From assembly GCA_903924005.1 (NCBI GenBank), contig CAIXZV010000200.1, forward strand, positions 1 through 8,196: 8,196 nt of DNA, read 5' to 3'. Made by a program: the position numbers and the translations under genes. This DNA comes from an uncultured Chloroflexota bacterium. Its GTDB lineage: Bacteria; Chloroflexota; Limnocylindria; Limnocylindrales; CSP1-4. A model generated the notes under the pieces. That model searched no databases. It saw nothing but the letters and a program-made list of their open reading frames with translations, and was not told the origin of the DNA. Within the stretch, counting starts at the first letter, position 1; each line of letters opens with the position of its first letter. Positions 1 through 6,389 of this stretch are shown one piece after another.

Positions 1-71
1 GGCCGCTTGGCCGCATCCCGCGACCCGGCCCGGCCGACTCGGCGCGCAGTCGCAACCCCTCGTGGCGCGCA

Positions 72-83
72 AGGCATATGCCT
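72..83. promoter_or_regulatory. 12-bp perfect palindrome, possible operator
   Basis: AGGCATATGCCT equals its own reverse complement and lies about 210 bp ahead of the hydrogenase small-subunit start, in a non-coding stretch. It could bind a dimeric regulator, but no regulator family is suggested and a second copy was not seen. A rough chance expectation for a perfect 12-bp palindrome in a region of this size is under 0.1. Confidence 0.25.
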
Positions 84-279
84 ACCCCTGTATCGCCAGC
101 AGGCCGTTCGGCACCTCTGGCAGTCCCCAATGACCCTACGTCTTGGGCCCGTTGGCAGGGACTCTTGGCAAATCCGACGACTGAGTTCGCCGGCGGTCTG
201 AGGGTGACCGCTGACGCCAGGCGCCGGGCACGTGCGAGAGCGCACCACGACGTTGCCGCGTTGGGTGCGCTGAGGGCCT

Positions 280-286
280 GGAGGAG
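280..286 (+). promoter_or_regulatory. Shine-Dalgarno site of the hydrogenase small subunit
   Basis: GGAGGAG lies 5 nt before the ATG at 292. It fixes that start even though it gives an unusually long N-terminus ahead of the twin-arginine motif. Confidence 0.8.
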
Positions 287-291
287 ACGAG

Positions 292-1500
292 ATGGGTGTT
301 GCTGGCGGGCTCACGACGAGCCCCGAGCTGCGTGAACTGGCGGGTTCTGCGCCCCCCGCCGACGAGTCAAACTGGCTGCAGACCGCGCTGGTAGAGAAGG
401 GCATCAGCCGCCGCAGGTTTATCGGCTTCGCATCGGCGATGGCCGCGCTGCTGGCCCTGCCGGCGTCCATGACGCCGCAGATCGTCAACGCGCTTGAGAC
501 GAAGCGGCTGCCGCGGGTCATCTGGCTTGAGTTCCAGGACTGCGCAGGCAACACGGAGTCCATGCTCCGCACCAGCCACCCAACCATCGCTGAGATCGTC
601 CTTGACGCGATCTCGCTGGAATACCACGAGACGATCATGGCGGGCGCCGGCGCTGCTGCCGAGAAGGCCCGCATGGACGTCATCAACAGCGGTGAGCCGT
701 ACGTCGTCATCGTGGAGGGGTCCATCCCCACGGCCGAGAACGGCATCTACTGCACCATCGGCGGCAAGACGGCCCTCCAGATCCTCAAGGAGTCCGCGGC
801 GAACGCAGCCCTCGTCATCGCCGTGGGCGCGTGCGCCTGGGACGGCGGCTTCCCCCGCCTCGGCGTCACGGGCGCTGTTGGCGTTGGCGACGTCATCGGC
901 AACAAGGCCCTGATCAACCTCGGTGGCTGCCCGCACAACGCGGCCAACACCGCGGCCACCCTCGTTCACTACCTCACCTTTGGCGACGCACCCGCCCTCG
1001 ACAGCTACAACCGCCCGCTCTTCGCGTACGGCCACCTGATCCACGACCAGTGCGAGCGCCGCGCCAACTTTGACGCCGGCCGCTTTGTTGAGGCGTGGGG
1101 CGACGAGGGCCACCGCAACGGGTGGTGCCTCTACAAGATGGGCTGCAAGGGTCCGCAGTCCACGTACAACTGCCCCATCGTGCGCTGGAACGAGGGCACG
1201 AGTTGGCCCATCGGCGCTGGCCACGGCTGTATCGCCTGCGCCTCCCCGCGGTTCTGGGAGCGCATGAGCCCGTTCTACGACCGGCTCCCCGGCGTGAAGA
1301 TGTTTGGCGTTGACGTTGACGCGCAGACAGTTGGTCTGGGCGCCATGGGCTTCGTGGCCGTGGCCACGGCTGCCCACGCCGGCGGTGTCGTTGCCCGCCG
1401 GGCCCGAGAGCGCCGAAAGGCGACCATCGGACCGGATGGCACAGTTGTCCCTGAGTCCACCCCAGCCGCGCCGTCCACCGGCACCGGCACCAGCGCGTAG
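292..1500 (+). CDS. hyaA: [NiFe] hydrogenase small subunit, Tat-exported, group 1
   Basis: This is the electron-transfer subunit of a membrane-bound uptake [NiFe] hydrogenase, 402 aa. A twin-arginine signal (SRRRFIGFA, 39-47) precedes a hydrophobic stretch and a likely cleavage site near residue 68. The mature part carries the three Fe-S clusters. The distal ligands are H251, C254, C279 and C285, and the medial ligands are C294, C313 and C316. The proximal site has C84, C181 and C213, but the fourth position of the usual CxxC is N87 (C84-A-G-N87). The two extra cysteines of oxygen-tolerant group 1d enzymes are glycines (G86, G186). A C-terminal helix (about 345-365) followed by an Arg-rich tail anchors the subunit in the membrane. 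The 38 residues before the twin arginines are longer than in E. coli HyaA, but the Shine-Dalgarno site supports this start. It is first in the operon, 9 bp before the large subunit. The family is certain; the subgroup (1f, 1l or another) is not. Confidence 0.97.
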   Translation: MGVAGGLTTSPELRELAGSAPPADESNWLQTALVEKGISRRRFIGFASAMAALLALPASMTPQIVNALETKRLPRVIWLEFQDCAGNTESMLRTSHPTIAEIVLDAISLEYHETIMAGAGAAAEKARMDVINSGEPYVVIVEGSIPTAENGIYCTIGGKTALQILKESAANAALVIAVGACAWDGGFPRLGVTGAVGVGDVIGNKALINLGGCPHNAANTAATLVHYLTFGDAPALDSYNRPLFAYGHLIHDQCERRANFDAGRFVEAWGDEGHRNGWCLYKMGCKGPQSTYNCPIVRWNEGTSWPIGAGHGCIACASPRFWERMSPFYDRLPGVKMFGVDVDAQTVGLGAMGFVAVATAAHAGGVVARRARERRKATIGPDGTVVPESTPAAPSTGTGTSA

Positions 1501-1509
1501 GAGCGGACG

Positions 1510-3216
1510 ATGGCCAATATCGTCATTGATCCTGTCACCAGGATCGAAGGGCACCTCCGGATTGAGGCCCAGGTTGACGCGGGCAAGGTCACCAAGGCCT
1601 ATTCCTCCGGCACCATGTTCCGCGGCATCGAACTCATCCTGAAGGGCAAGGACCCGCGCGAAGCGTGGATCTGGACCCAGCGGATCTGCGGTGTCTGCAC
1701 CAGCGTCCACGCGCACACCTCGGTGTACGCCGTGGAGGACGCCCTGGGCATCGAGATCCCGCCCAACGCGGCGCTGATCCGAGACCTGATCGCCGGCGCC
1801 CAGTACATCCAGGACCACGTCATCCACTTCTACCACCTGCACGCGCTGGACTGGGTAGACGTCACCGGCGCCCTCAAGGCAGACCCGGAGGCCACCAGCA
1901 AGCTTGCGCAGTCCATCTCGCCCTGGCCCAAGAGCTCCACGGAGTACTTCAAGGGCGTTCAGGCGCGTGTGAAGAAGCTGGTTGATTCCGGCCAACTGAG
2001 CCTCATGGCAAGCGGCTACTGGGGCCACCCGGCCTACGCCCTGCCGCCCGAGGCGGACCTGATGGCCGTCGCGCACTACCTCGAGGCGCTTGAGTGGCAG
2101 CGTGAGGTCATCAAGATCCACGCGGTCCTCGGCGGCAAGAACCCGCACCTCCAGACCTATCTGGTGGGCGGCATGGCGGCCGCCATCGACCCCAACTCGC
2201 CCAACGTCATCAACTGGGAGCGGATTGGCTTCATCGCCGAGCGCATCAAGCAGATGCGCGACTTTGTGGAGCAGGTCTACGTTCCGGACGTCAAGGCGAT
2301 TGCGTCGTTCTACCCGGAGTGGTGGAAGATCGGCGCTGGCCACAAGAACTACCTCGCGTACGGCGCCATGCAGTCCGGCAACCGGACCGACGAATCGAAG
2401 TTCGCGTTCAACCGCGGCATCATCGTGGGCGGCGACCTGGCCAACGTGGTCAAGCTTGACCAGAAGAAGATCACCGAGGCCATCGCGCACTCGTACTACA
2501 CGTACGAGGGTACGAGCCAGGCGCTCCACCCGTGGGACGGCCAGACCAACCCCAAGTACACCGGCCCCACGCCGCCGTACGACGCGCTCAACACGGACGC
2601 CCAGTACTCCTGGCTCAAGTCGCCTCGCTACGACGGCAAGCCCATGGAGGTTGGCCCGCTCGCCCGGATGCTGGTCGCCTACGCGTCCGGCAACGCCCGG
2701 GTCCAGGAGATCGTCAACGGCGCCCTCACCGAGCTCAAGCTTGACGCGGGCGCGCTGTTCTCAACCCTTGGCCGTGTTGCGGCACGAGCGCTTGAGACGG
2801 TCTACATGCTCGACAAGATGGACGAGTGGCTCAAGGCCCTGTCCGCCAACATCGAGTCCGGCGACCTCCGCATCCACGACGGCAGCAAGTGGGATCCCTC
2901 CACCTGGCCGGCTGAGGCCGAGGGCTGGGGCTTCCACGAGGCGCCGCGCGGTGCGCTGGGCCACTGGATCAAGATCAAGGACAAGAAGATCGAGAACTAC
3001 CAGGCGGTCGTCCCGTCCACCTGGAACGCAGGCCCGCGCGACGCTGACGGCGTGCCAGGCCCGTACGAGGCGTCCCTTGAGGGCACGCCGGTTGCGGACC
3101 CGGACCGCCCGCTGGAGCTGCTGCGGACCATCCACTCGTTCGACCCGTGCCTCGCCTGCGCGGTCCACGTTGTGGACGCCACGGGCAAGGAGCGGGTGCG
3201 CGTCGAGGTGCGGTGA
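1510..3216 (+). CDS. hyaB: [NiFe] hydrogenase large (catalytic) subunit
   Basis: This 568-aa protein houses the Ni-Fe(CN)2CO site that splits H2. The N-terminal metal motif is RICGVC (58-63, ligands C60 and C63) followed by H67. The C-terminal motif is DPCLACAVH (545-553, ligands C547 and C550). E13 of RIEGH matches the conserved glutamate of the proton path, and R480 in EAPRGALGHW matches the conserved arginine near the active site. Cleavage after H553 would remove a 15-residue tail, which fits the maturation protease encoded downstream. There is no signal peptide. By the family rule the folded subunit is exported with the Tat-bearing small subunit. The ATG at 1510 is preceded by TAGGAGC, which overlaps the stop codon of the small-subunit gene, suggesting translational coupling. 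Length and motifs are typical and nothing appears broken. Confidence 0.99.
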   Translation: MANIVIDPVTRIEGHLRIEAQVDAGKVTKAYSSGTMFRGIELILKGKDPREAWIWTQRICGVCTSVHAHTSVYAVEDALGIEIPPNAALIRDLIAGAQYIQDHVIHFYHLHALDWVDVTGALKADPEATSKLAQSISPWPKSSTEYFKGVQARVKKLVDSGQLSLMASGYWGHPAYALPPEADLMAVAHYLEALEWQREVIKIHAVLGGKNPHLQTYLVGGMAAAIDPNSPNVINWERIGFIAERIKQMRDFVEQVYVPDVKAIASFYPEWWKIGAGHKNYLAYGAMQSGNRTDESKFAFNRGIIVGGDLANVVKLDQKKITEAIAHSYYTYEGTSQALHPWDGQTNPKYTGPTPPYDALNTDAQYSWLKSPRYDGKPMEVGPLARMLVAYASGNARVQEIVNGALTELKLDAGALFSTLGRVAARALETVYMLDKMDEWLKALSANIESGDLRIHDGSKWDPSTWPAEAEGWGFHEAPRGALGHWIKIKDKKIENYQAVVPSTWNAGPRDADGVPGPYEASLEGTPVADPDRPLELLRTIHSFDPCLACAVHVVDATGKERVRVEVR

Positions 3217-4001
3217 TGGCTGTCATCCCGCAGCACGTTGACCGCAACCCGCCCGCGGATGCCGAAGGCGTCATCGGGTCAGCGCCCATCTACGTGTGGG
3301 AGGTCCCGGTTCGGGCCACCCACTGGCTGATTGTCACGTCAATCGTGGTGTTGGCGGCCACCGGCCTCTATATCCACGCGCCGTACCTGGTGCCGTCGAA
3401 GCCGGTGGAGGCGTCATCGATGATGGCGACCGTCCGCTTCTGGCACGAGATCTTCGCCACCATCTTCAGCCTGTCCGTGGCTGTGCGGTTCTACTGGGGC
3501 TTCGTGGGCAACAGCTTCTCAAGCTGGCGCCAGATCATCCCGCACCGCCGCGAGCAGTTCTACTGGATGGGCCAGATGATGAAGTACTACTCGTTCCGGA
3601 GCCGGCACCCGGTTCCGTATGCGGGCCACAACCATCTGGCGGGTCTCGCCTACACCATCGTGTCCATCGGGCTGTTCGCCCAGGTTTGCACCGGCCTTCT
3701 ATTGTTTGGCTGGATCATGCAGACCGGGCCCATCCACATGCTCTTCGGGTGGAGCAGCCTCGTCCCGGGCGGCATCCAGACCGTTCGGCTGCTGCACAAC
3801 ATCCTGACGTTCCTGTTCTTCGCCTTCGCGATCCACCACGTGTACAGCGCGGTGCTCGTGGACATCGAGGAGCGAAACGGCGTGCTGTCCTCCATGTTCA
3901 GCGGGTACAAGAACATCCAGATTGGCAAGACCGTCGAGGCCCGCGGCCTCGTTGGCGATGCCCCTGAGGAGAAGGCCCGAGAGCAGGGGAACAACGGCTG
4001 A
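3216..4001 (+). CDS. hyaC: Hydrogenase b-type cytochrome subunit (quinone-reducing anchor)
   Basis: This 261-aa integral membrane di-haem cytochrome b of the HyaC/HupC family takes electrons from the distal cluster of the small subunit and passes them to quinone. Four membrane helices are visible at about 34-54, 74-96, 142-166 and 190-216. Histidines suited to haem ligation are H36 (RATHW), H77 (FWHEIF), H138/H140 (GHNHLAG), H194 (LLHN) and H207/H208 (AIHHVY). The start is the ATG at 3216, which overlaps the large-subunit stop codon (TGATG) and has GAGGTG at 3205-3210. An upstream in-frame ATG at 3147 lies inside the large-subunit gene and would add a non-homologous Arg-rich extension, so I rejected it. 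The soluble C-terminus ends in a charged tail. The order small-large-cytochrome is the classical one for respiratory group 1 uptake enzymes. Confidence 0.96.
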   Translation: MAVIPQHVDRNPPADAEGVIGSAPIYVWEVPVRATHWLIVTSIVVLAATGLYIHAPYLVPSKPVEASSMMATVRFWHEIFATIFSLSVAVRFYWGFVGNSFSSWRQIIPHRREQFYWMGQMMKYYSFRSRHPVPYAGHNHLAGLAYTIVSIGLFAQVCTGLLLFGWIMQTGPIHMLFGWSSLVPGGIQTVRLLHNILTFLFFAFAIHHVYSAVLVDIEERNGVLSSMFSGYKNIQIGKTVEARGLVGDAPEEKAREQGNNG

Positions 4002-4351
4002 TGCATGAAGCCGGCCTGCTTGCCGCCGCCGTCGCTGAGGCGTTGGCGGCCGGCGGACCGGAGGGATCAACGGGCCCCGGCACGTCCGGGGCTCGTCCCG
4101 TTTCCTTCGAGATCACCGTCAGAGACCCTATCCACATCTCGCCGGAGTCCGCGCGTCTGCACGCCGAAATGGCGCTGCTTGCAAGAGGCCTTGGCGATGT
4201 GGAGATCACGGTCATCTCGGACCCGGTGGTGTGCCTCATGTGCGAGGTGCCCAACGAAGCCCGGTCCGAACACCCCTTCTGTTCCGAATGCGGCTGGCCG
4301 CTGCCCGACAAGGGCGGCCACCAGATCGAAGCCGTGATGCGCTGGGCGTAG
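4001..4351 (+). CDS. hypA: Hydrogenase nickel-incorporation protein HypA
   Basis: This is the cytoplasmic nickel chaperone that, with HypB, delivers Ni to the large-subunit precursor. It has 116 aa. The N-terminal nickel-binding MHE (residues 1-3) is intact. The structural zinc site is present as C78-x2-C81 and C94-x2-C97, with the family's 12-residue spacing. The segment between these is divergent: a Gly/Pro/Ser-rich linker (about 18-33) precedes the strand VSFEITVRDP, followed by ISPESARLHAEMAL, which matches the helix that usually contains PEALRFAFE. The ATG overlaps the cytochrome stop codon (TGATG), so translation is probably coupled. The partner hypB and the rest of the hyp set are absent here and should lie elsewhere. 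A HybF-type paralogue is the only real alternative. Confidence 0.88.
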   Translation: MHEAGLLAAAVAEALAAGGPEGSTGPGTSGARPVSFEITVRDPIHISPESARLHAEMALLARGLGDVEITVISDPVVCLMCEVPNEARSEHPFCSECGWPLPDKGGHQIEAVMRWA

Positions 4352-4391
4352 GCCCGCGCTCACTCATCGCACACTCCGGAGGCGTCCCCAC

Positions 4392-4949
4392 GTGACTACC
4401 CGCCGTTATGGCGTCCTTGGCCTGGGCAACCGGCTTGAGCAGGACGAGGCGCTTGGCGCCCTCGTCATCGAGAAGCTCCGCGAAGACCCCACGTTGCTGG
4501 GCAGCCTGCCAGCGCCACAGACCGTCGAGTTGATTGACGGCGGCACAGTTGGCCTTGGGCTCATGCCGTATCTGACGGGCCTCGACGGGCTGCTGGTTGT
4601 AGACGTGATCAACGCCAACCGCGAGCCGGGCGACCTCATTGACCTCGACGGCGTGGACGTCATCCGCAAGGACGTGGTCATGAGCGTTCATGACCTTGGC
4701 GCGGGCGAACTGCTGGGCGCGCTCTACGTGATGGAGGCGTGGCCGCGCCGCGTCCGCGTGATTGGGCTGGAGCCGCTGGTGATCAGCTTGGGGCTGGACC
4801 TCACGCCGCCGCTTGCCGCGGCGTTTCCCGGGCTGATGGACGAGCTGTTGCGCTACCTTGCCGATTGGCAGCGCGAGGACGCTGCCGGCGAGGACGCTGC
4901 CGGCGGGGCCGCTGCCGGCGGGGCCGCTGACGGCGGCTCGGCGGCCTGA
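4392..4949 (+). CDS. hyaD: Hydrogenase maturation endopeptidase with Ala/Gly-rich C-terminal repeat tail
   Basis: This nickel-dependent protease of the HyaD/HybD/HupD family removes the C-terminal tail of the large subunit after metal insertion. It has 185 aa. The fold-defining motifs are present: GLGNRLEQDEALG (10-22) with E19, LVVDVIN with D71, and SVHDLG with H100. These match the three nickel-contacting residues E16, D62 and H93 known from E. coli HybD. The start is GTG at 4392 with GGAGG at 4378-4382, 9 nt upstream. After the conserved domain (to about residue 160) the protein ends in a low-complexity tail encoded by four 15-bp tandem repeats, which is not part of the usual family architecture. 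The gene is 40 bp after hypA and probably shares its mRNA. The expected substrate is the DPCLACAVH-terminated large subunit upstream. Confidence 0.93.
   Translation: MTTRRYGVLGLGNRLEQDEALGALVIEKLREDPTLLGSLPAPQTVELIDGGTVGLGLMPYLTGLDGLLVVDVINANREPGDLIDLDGVDVIRKDVVMSVHDLGAGELLGALYVMEAWPRRVRVIGLEPLVISLGLDLTPPLAAAFPGLMDELLRYLADWQREDAAGEDAAGGAAAGGAADGGSAA
4875..4934 (+). repeat. 15-bp tandem repeat, four copies, inside the protease gene
   Basis: Copies 1 and 2 (4875-4889 and 4890-4904) are identical: GAGGACGCTGCCGGC. Copy 3 (4905-4919) is GGGGCCGCTGCCGGC and copy 4 (4920-4934) is GGGGCCGCTGACGGC. Each unit is five codons, giving EDAAG, EDAAG, GAAAG, GAADG in frame. The multiple-of-three unit means copy-number changes would lengthen or shorten the protein tail without a frameshift. 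Confidence 0.95.
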
Positions 4950-4954
4950 GGCCC

Positions 4955-4982
4955 TTGACTGGCGCGCTGCCGCCGGTACGCT
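4955..4982 (+). promoter_or_regulatory. Sigma70-type promoter for the small membrane-protein gene
   Basis: TTGACT (4955-4960), a 16-bp spacer and TACGCT (4977-4982) form the clearest -35/-10 pair in the window. The -10 box ends 7 nt before the ATG at 4990, so transcription would begin at or beside the start codon and the mRNA would be leaderless. No Shine-Dalgarno sequence precedes that ATG, which agrees with this reading. The promoter begins only 6 bp after the hydrogenase protease stop codon, so it separates the two transcription units. Confidence 0.65.
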
Positions 4983-4989
4983 CCACGCC

Positions 4990-5328
4990 ATGCGTGACCA
5001 CTTGGCGGCCTTCATGCTCGGCCTCATCATCGTCTTCGGCGGATGGTTCCTCCTGCTGGTCATTCGTCTGGATAGCGAGGCGGCTCTTGTGGTGCCGGTT
5101 GTGCTTGGGCTGATCACAGCCGTGGTGGCGCGTAGGCTAAGCGCGCTGCTCGGCGCCGTCGTCGGCCTGTACGCCTGGTATGCGCTCGCCTTCGCCGTGG
5201 GTCAGGAGTTCGGTGACGGGTGGCAGGCCTACGCCATCGTCTTCCCAATCCTCATCGCCACGGGGTTTGCGGGTGGACGGGCGCTGCTCTGGCTGCGGGC
5301 TGCAAGCGGCGCGGCGGCACAGGCATGA
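4990..5328 (+). CDS. Small four-helix membrane protein of unknown function
   Basis: I do not recognise this family. The 112-aa product is almost wholly hydrophobic, with predicted membrane spans at about 5-25, 31-47, 51-71 and 79-101, separated by short charged loops (RLDSE, ARR, QEFGDGW). There is no signal peptide, cysteine or histidine cluster, or nucleotide-binding motif. The frame is open upstream to 4858 but overlaps the protease repeat. I chose the ATG at 4990 because a good promoter places the transcript start there and hydrophobic sequence begins immediately. Its stop codon overlaps the next start (ATGA at 5325-5328), so the two are probably made together. A role linked to hydrogenase is not supported, because the gene has its own promoter. 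Confidence 0.75.
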   Translation: MRDHLAAFMLGLIIVFGGWFLLLVIRLDSEAALVVPVVLGLITAVVARRLSALLGAVVGLYAWYALAFAVGQEFGDGWQAYAIVFPILIATGFAGGRALLWLRAASGAAAQA

Positions 5329-5678
5329 CCGAGCGCGATCGACGGCGCGAGCTGGGCGAGGTCTACCGCCTGCGGATCACCGAGGCGGGCGTCTACATGC
5401 TGCGCAACCAGGCCACCGGCAAGATCCTGATCGCCTCGTCGCGGGATCTGGCGAGCGTCCGGAGCAAGATTGACCTTGGCCGCTCCACCGGGTCGGCGTC
5501 CGTGCTGGACCACCGCATGGCGGCCGACGCGCGGATCCACGGCATGGCGGTCATCGAACTGGTGGTGCTGGACGTCATCGACCTGCGGCCCGAGATGACG
5601 CTGGCCGAAGTCACCGCGGACCTTGCCTCGCTTGAGGCGCTCTGGCGCGACAAGCTGGCGCACGTCCCGCAGTACTGA
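5325..5678 (+). CDS. Small protein resembling a degenerate GIY-YIG domain
   Basis: This 117-aa cytoplasmic protein starts at the ATG at 5325, which overlaps the stop codon of the membrane-protein gene (ATGA). The frame is open upstream to 5220, but that part lies within the membrane-protein gene. The layout resembles short GIY-YIG-family proteins: a basic start (TERDRRREL), GVYMLRNQATGKILIASSRDL (residues 22-42) in the place of the GIY and YIG strands, K48 and G52 in the following helix, a hydrophobic VIELVVLDVI strand (76-85), and a C-terminal helix ending LEALWRDKL (103-111). The YIG triad is replaced (LIA), so nuclease activity is doubtful. The assignment rests on pattern memory, not a search; an unrelated small alpha/beta fold is possible. 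Confidence 0.65.
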   Translation: MTERDRRRELGEVYRLRITEAGVYMLRNQATGKILIASSRDLASVRSKIDLGRSTGSASVLDHRMAADARIHGMAVIELVVLDVIDLRPEMTLAEVTADLASLEALWRDKLAHVPQY

Positions 5679-5704
5679 GGCGGTGGTGCTGGCCTGCGGT
5701 CGCC

Positions 5705-5710
5705 TACACT
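5705..5710 (+). promoter_or_regulatory. -10 box of a probable leaderless tmk promoter
   Basis: TACACT lies 6 nt before the GTG at 5717, and no Shine-Dalgarno sequence is present. The -35 region is weak (GGTGGT-like). The spacing matches the boxes before 4990 and 7981, which strengthens the call. Confidence 0.5.
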
Positions 5711-5716
5711 CGGCGC

Positions 5717-6385
5717 GTGAGTCACGCATCGTCGGCCGGCACGCGCGGGCCGTTCATCACGCTTGAAGGCCCGGACGGCTCCGGCAAGTCCAGCCTGCTG
5801 CCACGGCTTGCTGCGGTGCTGCGCGAGCGCGGCCTGGACGTGGTGACCACGCGTGAGCCCGGCTCAACGCCGCTGGGCGAGCGGATCCGCGCGCTGCTGC
5901 TGGACACCGAGCCCAAGATTGACCATTCCGGCGAGGCCGACGCGCTCCTGTTTGCCGCGTCTCGCGCACAGCACGTGGCCGAGGTGATCCGCCCGGCCAT
6001 GGCCCGTGGCGCGGTGGTGCTGTGTGACCGCTACGCGGACTCGTCGCTGGCGTACCAGGGCGGCGGCTCCGGCGTGCCGATGGACGAGCTGCGCGCCGTG
6101 CAGCACTTTGCCACCGGCGGCCTCAAGCCTGACCTGACGATCCTGCTGGACCTGCCGGTCGAAGTGGGGCTTTCGCGCAAGTCCGACGAGGTCACGCGCT
6201 TTGAGGCATACCAGGACGTCGCGTACCACCAGCGGGTGCGGGCGACATTCCTTGGCTTCGCCGCTGCTGAGCCCGGGCGGTACGTGGTGGTAGACGCCGC
6301 CGCGGCGCCCGATGCCGTGATGGCCGGGGCTGTGGCGGCGCTCGCCCGGCTAGGCGACCGCTGGCCGGATCTCGCCGCAGGCTGA
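5717..6385 (+). CDS. tmk: Thymidylate kinase (dTMP kinase)
   Basis: The enzyme phosphorylates dTMP to dTDP with ATP, an essential step in dTTP synthesis in the cytoplasm. It has 222 aa, slightly longer than usual because of a short Ser/Thr/Gly N-terminus. The P-loop is GPDGSGKSS (18-26), preceded by FITLEG. TREPGSTPLGERIR (45-58) is the conserved dTMP-binding segment. DRYADSSLAYQG (104-115) contains the DRY signature, and LDLPVEVGLSR (144-154) leads into the lid (about 155-165, KSDEVTRFE). The P-loop has no arginine at the variable position, which fits the bacterial type II class, although the lid is less arginine-rich than in E. coli. The start is GTG at 5717, read from a -10 box 6 nt upstream. 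The stop codon is 4 bp from the end of a convergent gene. Confidence 0.97.
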   Translation: MSHASSAGTRGPFITLEGPDGSGKSSLLPRLAAVLRERGLDVVTTREPGSTPLGERIRALLLDTEPKIDHSGEADALLFAASRAQHVAEVIRPAMARGAVVLCDRYADSSLAYQGGGSGVPMDELRAVQHFATGGLKPDLTILLDLPVEVGLSRKSDEVTRFEAYQDVAYHQRVRATFLGFAAAEPGRYVVVDAAAAPDAVMAGAVAALARLGDRWPDLAAG

Positions 6386-6389
6386 GGGG

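Larger units (their letters stand above)
1..291. other. Upstream region of the hydrogenase operon, no convincing gene
   Basis: I see no credible protein here. The open frames at 7-201 and 78-335 lack a recognisable product, and the second runs into the small-subunit gene. The stretch probably carries the operon's control region. It holds a 12-bp perfect palindrome (72-83), a direct repeat of TTGGCA (152-157 and 165-170), and a short hairpin GTGCG-AGAG-CGCAC (232-245) just ahead of the Shine-Dalgarno sequence. No -35/-10 pair with acceptable spacing could be identified. The end of the preceding gene may lie just outside the window. Confidence 0.5.

Noticed and set aside
152..170. Possible sigma54 promoter (TTGGCA...TTGGCA) ahead of the hydrogenase
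   Set aside because: The GG and GC elements are 14 bp apart instead of the required 12, and the second half is TTGGC, not TTGC.
367..2529. 720-codon open frame on the minus strand opposite both hydrogenase subunits
   Set aside because: It mirrors two unmistakable plus-strand genes, has Val/Arg/Gly/Asp-rich composition with no recognisable motif, and is expected from GC-rich third positions on the coding strand.
3147..3215. Longer cytochrome b start at 3147
   Set aside because: The extra 23 residues are Arg/Gly-rich, overlap the essential C-terminal motif of the large subunit, and are not like any HyaC N-terminus. The ATG at 3216 has a proper ribosome-binding site.
2090..3241. 383-codon plus-strand frame inside the large-subunit gene
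   Set aside because: It is an Arg/Ser/Thr/Pro-rich out-of-frame reading of the large-subunit gene and contains no domain.
4943..4953. GGCC-TGA-GGCC as a terminator of the hydrogenase operon
   Set aside because: A 4-bp stem with a 3-nt loop over the stop codon and no T-run is too weak to call.
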